NCBI RefSeq assembly: GCF_027596085.1
Contig: NC_072458.1
Coordinates: forward strand, 1,603,501 to 1,667,500
DNA length: 64,000 nt
From: Anoplopoma fimbria
Taxonomy: Eukaryota > Chordata > Actinopteri > Perciformes > Anoplopomatidae
Reading direction: 5' to 3'
This document shows, piece by piece, positions 59,441 to 64,000 of the stretch (its first letter is position 1; the number at the start of each line of letters is the position of its first letter). The position numbers were made by a program, and so were the translations under genes. The notes below the pieces were generated by a model. The model searched no databases. It had not been told where the DNA came from and worked only from the letters and a program-made list of their open reading frames with translations.

Positions 59441-59730
59441 AATTACATTACAGTCATTTAGCAGAGGCTTTTCTCCAAAGCGACTTACAGTCAGTAGTAT
59501 GTTACATATCATTCACCCATTCACACACTGATGACAGGCTACCATCAAGGTGCCACCATCAGACTCTAACTAACATTCATCATCCAGTCCACACCGATGG
59601 CAAGCCTTCAGGAGCAACTTGGGGTTAAGTGTCTTGCCCAAGGACACATTGACTGCCGAAGCCGGGTATCGAACCACCGACCGTCTGATTGGAGAACTAC
59701 CTTGCTCTCCACTACGCCACAGCCGCCCCA
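59441..59730 (-). mobile_element. tRNA-derived SINE with CATTA tail
   Basis: On the minus strand it begins GGGGCGGCTGTGGCGTAGTG (A-box region at 59707-59719), carries a clear B box GGTTCGATACC at 59665-59675, and ends with the conserved tail at about 59445-59490 and an ATTACATTA-derived end. This is the most complete copy in the window. Pol III box spacing of about 32-40 bases is normal for a tRNA head. Confidence 0.88.
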
Positions 59731-61219
59731 ATGAAACTGATTGTGACGCAATCAGCCTGGAGTCAACTTGTTTGGAATAAAGCACAAATAAAGTTTCTCA
59801 GAAGGGGTCATCACTCGATGATATCACCGTAGCGATCCCTCCTCGTGCTATAACTTTCCGTGTCTGCAGAGGGCGATGCTGCACAGAAGCAACACTGTGG
59901 GGACTCCACAGAGAGAGTGGACAGCTGCAGATCAGATGTCTCCTCTCTCTGACTGATGACTTTGTTTTAATGACTCATAAAGCCCACATTTCTTGTACTT
60001 TAGTTTGTGACTTGTTTTGCATTATGTTTTGCTTGAGTGATTCTAATCCGGTCTATTTTTTTAGTGCATATGTGAGAGTTTGTGTGCTGGCTTTCATGTT
60101 TTGGTGTGCTCATGCAGCCTTGTGCAGCCGATCAGGGTGCTTGAGTTCCTGAGTGTTATCTTCTGTGCAGCTCAGTGATCTAAAGATTCTAAAGCATGAC
60201 GTTGTCTCGCTGTTATTATGTGACTGAGGCTGATTATGTGCATTCAGACAGTTCCTATCAAACTCAGTAGATCAAAGGGTTGCCCTCCCAGTACACACAC
60301 ACACAGTCTATCCTTAACACTGCCGTCCTTATTCCTCTATCTCCCCCTCCACCCTTTCAACAGGGCAAGAGCATGCTCTCTAATTTTTTCCAGATGTCAA
60401 GTACCTCCCTTCCTCCCTTTCCCTCCTCTACTCCCTCCATTTTTAAGTCTCACAGGGTTGACTGAAACCTGAAAAGTGCTGCCCTCCCCAAACTCCCTCT
60501 CTTTCCTCCTCCTCCTCCCTTCTTTCTCCCCCCGTCCGTCCGGCTCGTTCAACATGTTGGGCTCAACGACCAAACATGACCCCAGGAGGTCAGGCAGGAG
60601 AGGCTGGAGCTCTCCCAAAGCAGAAAGGAATGCCAAATGTGTTTCCCACATTGCACGATGTGCTGCTGCAATCAGCCGTTTGGTCCACGGTGCATTTTCA
60701 CTGCCAGCTGTTTGTGACAAGCTCTGATTTAGATTAGATTGTTGTTATTTTCTAAGCAGCAGAGAAGTCGTTGCAAACTAGACTCTCTGTCTCCTTCATT
60801 TTTTTTCCTCCATCTTGCCTTCCTTTTTTACTTCCTGTGATAGGAACCAACTGGTACTCTGTAGTTGTGCAGGGGAGCAGTGTGGATGTTTGGGGTTAGA
60901 GGCATGGGCCCCAGATGTTCCCTCCACTCTTCTTCTATCATTTATATACATGCAGATGTGTCTGCGTTCTGTATAACATACAATCTCTGCTCACTCCGAC
61001 ATGTGAGCGGAGCTGCAGACACATGTTGCACGGAGAGGATGGACTCTCTTTCACCATCTCCCTCTAAGTGTATAAACACGCTCACTCATCCACTCACACA
61101 TACATACAGGCACGCACACACACACTCACCGTTAATACGTGCGAGCATGTACTAGATCTATGATTCCCTGCTCTAGCTGAAGCACTTAACTATCCCAGCA
61201 GCTGCTGCTCATGTAAACT

Positions 61220-61221
<2 letters not shown>

Positions 61222-61312
<91 letters not shown>
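61222..61312. repeat. (CA)n microsatellite
   Basis: About 90 uninterrupted bases of CA. Confidence 0.97.
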
Positions 61313-61314
<2 letters not shown>

Positions 61315-61852
61315 AAGACACGCACACAATCCCACTTCTTTGTCACCTCCTTTCCTTCCCTTTCCTTGGCGGTGCCTTCTTTGTCCTTGCAAATTGATTA
61401 TTTACAGAAACTAAAGAACGCTTTAAATATAGACATCACACAAAGAAACACACACATGCTCATGAACATAAGTGCACACAAACATTCACACACAAAAGGA
61501 CCTACACTTACACCGTACACATGGACAACTTGTTTTTTGTTTGGACAGTTTTCTATGGAGCCCCGTTGAAGGGCTTATCTTGGGAACAAAGCTGCAGTTC
61601 GTCTTCACTGCGGCCGCATCCTTTACACTGATTACTATGATAAGCCCCATGTGCTAGTTTCATGCGGTGTTATGTTGCCAGGAAGTGTCCCCATACAGAT
61701 TGTCTCTCTGGTGTATGTCGGGCCCCTCAGGGGAGTCTGAGCCGCTCTGCATTCTGACACACATTAGGATGCTCATGTTTCCAACTAGCACAACTTCCTG
61801 CAAGTTTGTGGCTTTGTGTGAGGCTCATTAGTCCCTTACATTGTCAGACCTG

Positions 61853-61954
<102 letters not shown>

Positions 61955-62231
61955 ATCGGTGCACATTTTAGCATGTCTCTGGGAATGGTTTACATGATAT
62001 ATGATCACTTCAAGAGGATCAGCAACTGTGTTTGATGTGATTTTTATATTCTTGTGTGTACATGTGTGCCACTGCTTGTTGGTACTAAATCTCTACTTAC
62101 TAGCATGGTAAGATGCAGCATCACATTTTAGCCTTGCTGCAATGTGTTGGACTTTTAAATGTACTTCATTAATTAAAGATTTGGATTAGTATTTGACTAA
62201 AGACCAGTTGTTTAAAAGTATTCACGTCCAT

Positions 62232-62304
62232 TAAAGGATTAGTTTGACATTTTGGGAAATACGCTTATTTGCATTCTTGCAGAGAGTTAGATGAGAAGAT
62301 AGAT

Positions 62305-62347
<43 letters not shown>

Positions 62348-62835
62348 TATTATTATATTTTTTCAGTTATTGTTGTTTTTTCTACTGTTTTTTTTTATTG
62401 CTTATTTATAATACTTGTTTTATTTTATTTTTCATTTCTTAGCTTGTCTTCTTCTACTATGTCTCTTGTGTGCACTTTACTCTGCGCTGTTGTAAGCCTG
62501 CAAATTTCCCCGCTGCGGGACTAATAAAGGATTATCTTATCTTATCTTATCTAGATACCACTCTCATGTAGTAAATATGAAATTACAACCAGGAGATGGT
62601 TAGCTTAGCTTAGCATAAAGAAAAGAGACAGATGCTAACAGTTAGCCGGGCCTGAAGATAATGTGGTAATTAGTAAGCTTTAGCGGTTCTGAGGGCAGAT
62701 TTTGTGACCTTTTGACAGAGCCAGGCTAGCTGTTTGTGCTAAGCTAAACTGGCTGACTCAAGGCGCTAACTTTATATATTCCATGTGGTATCCATATGTT
62801 CATCTAACTCTTGTCAGGCAATTGTTTTTCTAAAC
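62232..62835. mobile_element. MITE-like teleost repeat interrupted by a LINE tail
   Basis: Left part gtttgacattttgggaaata with 'gagagttagatgagaagat'; right part holds 'gttagcttagcttagcataa' and ends with the reverse complement of the left motif (ctaactcttgtcaggcaa, near 62805-62822). The two parts are separated by a LINE-type tail at about 62306-62552. Inverted ends suggest a non-autonomous DNA element. Confidence 0.65.
62306..62552 (+). mobile_element. Non-LTR element 3' end with (TCTTA)n tail, inserted in another repeat
   Basis: Preceded by (AT)n, contains aatttccccgctgcgggact, then aataaaggat and repeated TCTTA. It is the same family as 9630-9872. It interrupts the element at 62232-62835. 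Confidence 0.75.
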
Positions 62836-64000
62836 ATTTTGAACAATTTCTTTTAAAGGCAATATCTTTGTACACATTGATATTAAAGTTTAAGTCTTGC
62901 ATTCAAAAACATCTAAAAATGAAAAGTCAGTGATGAAAAAGGGTTTCATTCTAGCGAAGTGTTCTCTTTGGAGTATTTGATTATTAATGCACTGATCTGA
63001 GCTGAATTTTAACATTCTACTGTTGTATGTGTGTTGAACTGCTTCGTGCTAGTTTGAACTCCATTTCAACATTGAACAATGGCATTGAAACTTTTCCACT
63101 ATCCTGAGCACTTTTAAGACTTCATCTCCACGCTGACTTAATGGCTGAACTTGACAGTTTATTCTTGACTATGAAATTGCATTTGACAAGACAGTTTCCA
63201 ATCAATGTCCCCCTATTCATAAAGTTAAAGCACCTACAGATCTACAACAATTGTCAAACTTCATCTGCTAATGACGGCTGTGTGAAACAGTCGCCAGCTC
63301 CAAAACAAACAAGTAAATGGTGCTGTTTTAAATGTTAAAATATATTCAGCAAAGTGTTCATCATTATGATTTAGGCCATTTATTAATTAGGGTTCTTTCA
63401 AAGGAGACATTTTCAAACAGAAAGGCGCAGGTGGAAATGATAGAAATAACGATGACTGAATCCAACAGCTGATTTAGTTTCAGGGTCCCTGGCTGTGTTT
63501 GAAATCACTCCCTTGTTCGCTTATTCAACACTACCTATAACTATTATTGCGTGTGGAGTATAAAAGGTTGGGCATTGTATTGTGGGATTGTTAGCAGAAA
63601 GCAGTGAACATATCATAAACACTCTGTTGGTTTAAGTGTGGAATTTTTAAATGCACTATTTTCACTCTAAATTCTGATACTCAAATAAAGTGGCGGACCG
63701 TAAATGTAGTGCACTATATAGTTAATAGGTAGCGCTTTAGACTGCAGCCCTGGTACTGTACATGCTGGGAATTTGAACACAATGGGGCCCTCGTTCACAT
63801 TATTAATTACACTTTTGTTATGACAAGTGTAAATGTCTGCTGTGAAAGGGGCTTATTCAGAAGAACAGAAAGCACAACATCTGCTTCTAAAATATAGTTA
63901 AAATATAAGAAGTCACGAAATATGAATACTAATTTAGTTACCTCCACCTCTGAGGATACATATAATAAAACCATTTATAATCATTCTTAGTGTTGCTTGT
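62836..64000. other. Intergenic DNA
   Basis: AT-rich sequence with no gene or repeat I could identify. Confidence 0.5.

Noticed and set aside
59665..59719. Possible tRNA gene (A and B boxes)
   Set aside because: The boxes belong to the head of a repeated SINE with a retroelement tail, also present at 39178-39479; there is no complete cloverleaf.

Overview
The window is nuclear DNA from a ray-finned fish, probably a percomorph. The evidence is short introns with GT/AG borders, four vertebrate-type split genes, very abundant long (CA/TG)n tracts, and interspersed repeats of kinds common in teleosts (a tRNA-headed SINE with a CATTA-type tail, L2-like tails, a Tc1-type MITE). No species can be named from the sequence alone.

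Layout. 1-13.8 kb: no gene recognised; AT-rich DNA with (TG)n tracts, a purine-rich tract, one LINE tail and one AT-rich hairpin MITE. 14.26-17.41 kb, minus strand: nup42 (nucleoporin 42 / NUPL2), seven coding exons, with an apparent one-base frameshift in its glycine-rich exon. 17.4-20.3 kb: the spacer between the nup42 start and the gsdme end, holding one copy of a ~0.8 kb segment whose second copy lies in the last intron of gsdme. 20.29-25.79 kb, minus: gsdme (gasdermin E), nine coding exons, 481 aa, plus a non-coding 5' exon near 27.25 kb. 27.6-30.2 kb: (TG)n tracts and a large interspersed repeat with an internal minisatellite. 30.26-33.49 kb, plus: a seven-exon gene for a single-TOG-domain protein related to the C-terminus of TOGARAM (Crescerin) proteins, carrying nine exact 69-bp proline/lysine-rich repeats. 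33.8-35.3 kb: LTR-retrotransposon debris. 36.43-49.59 kb, minus: osbpl3 (ORP3), 21 coding exons, 816 aa. A GC-rich patch near 56.0-56.2 kb could be its promoter and first non-coding exon. 56.2-64 kb: no gene recognised; a minisatellite, SINE, nested repeat and (CA)n tracts.

The genes do not form an operon-like unit. GSDME and OSBPL3 are also close neighbours on human chromosome 7p15, so this is a conserved vertebrate synteny block; nup42 flanks it here, and the TOG gene sits between gsdme and osbpl3 in opposite orientation. Expected roles are separate: mRNA export at the pore (Nup42), caspase-triggered membrane pores (GSDME), microtubule or cilium biology (TOG protein) and lipid transfer at membrane contact sites (ORP3).

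The observations most worth checking are the duplicated 3'-flank-like segment inside the gsdme intron, which carries minus-strand AATAAA signals and could make a C-terminally truncated gasdermin; the nup42 frameshift; the fast-evolving TOG gene; and the DMMD caspase-type site in GSDME. All exon models were built by hand from splice signals and frame continuity; no database search was run.
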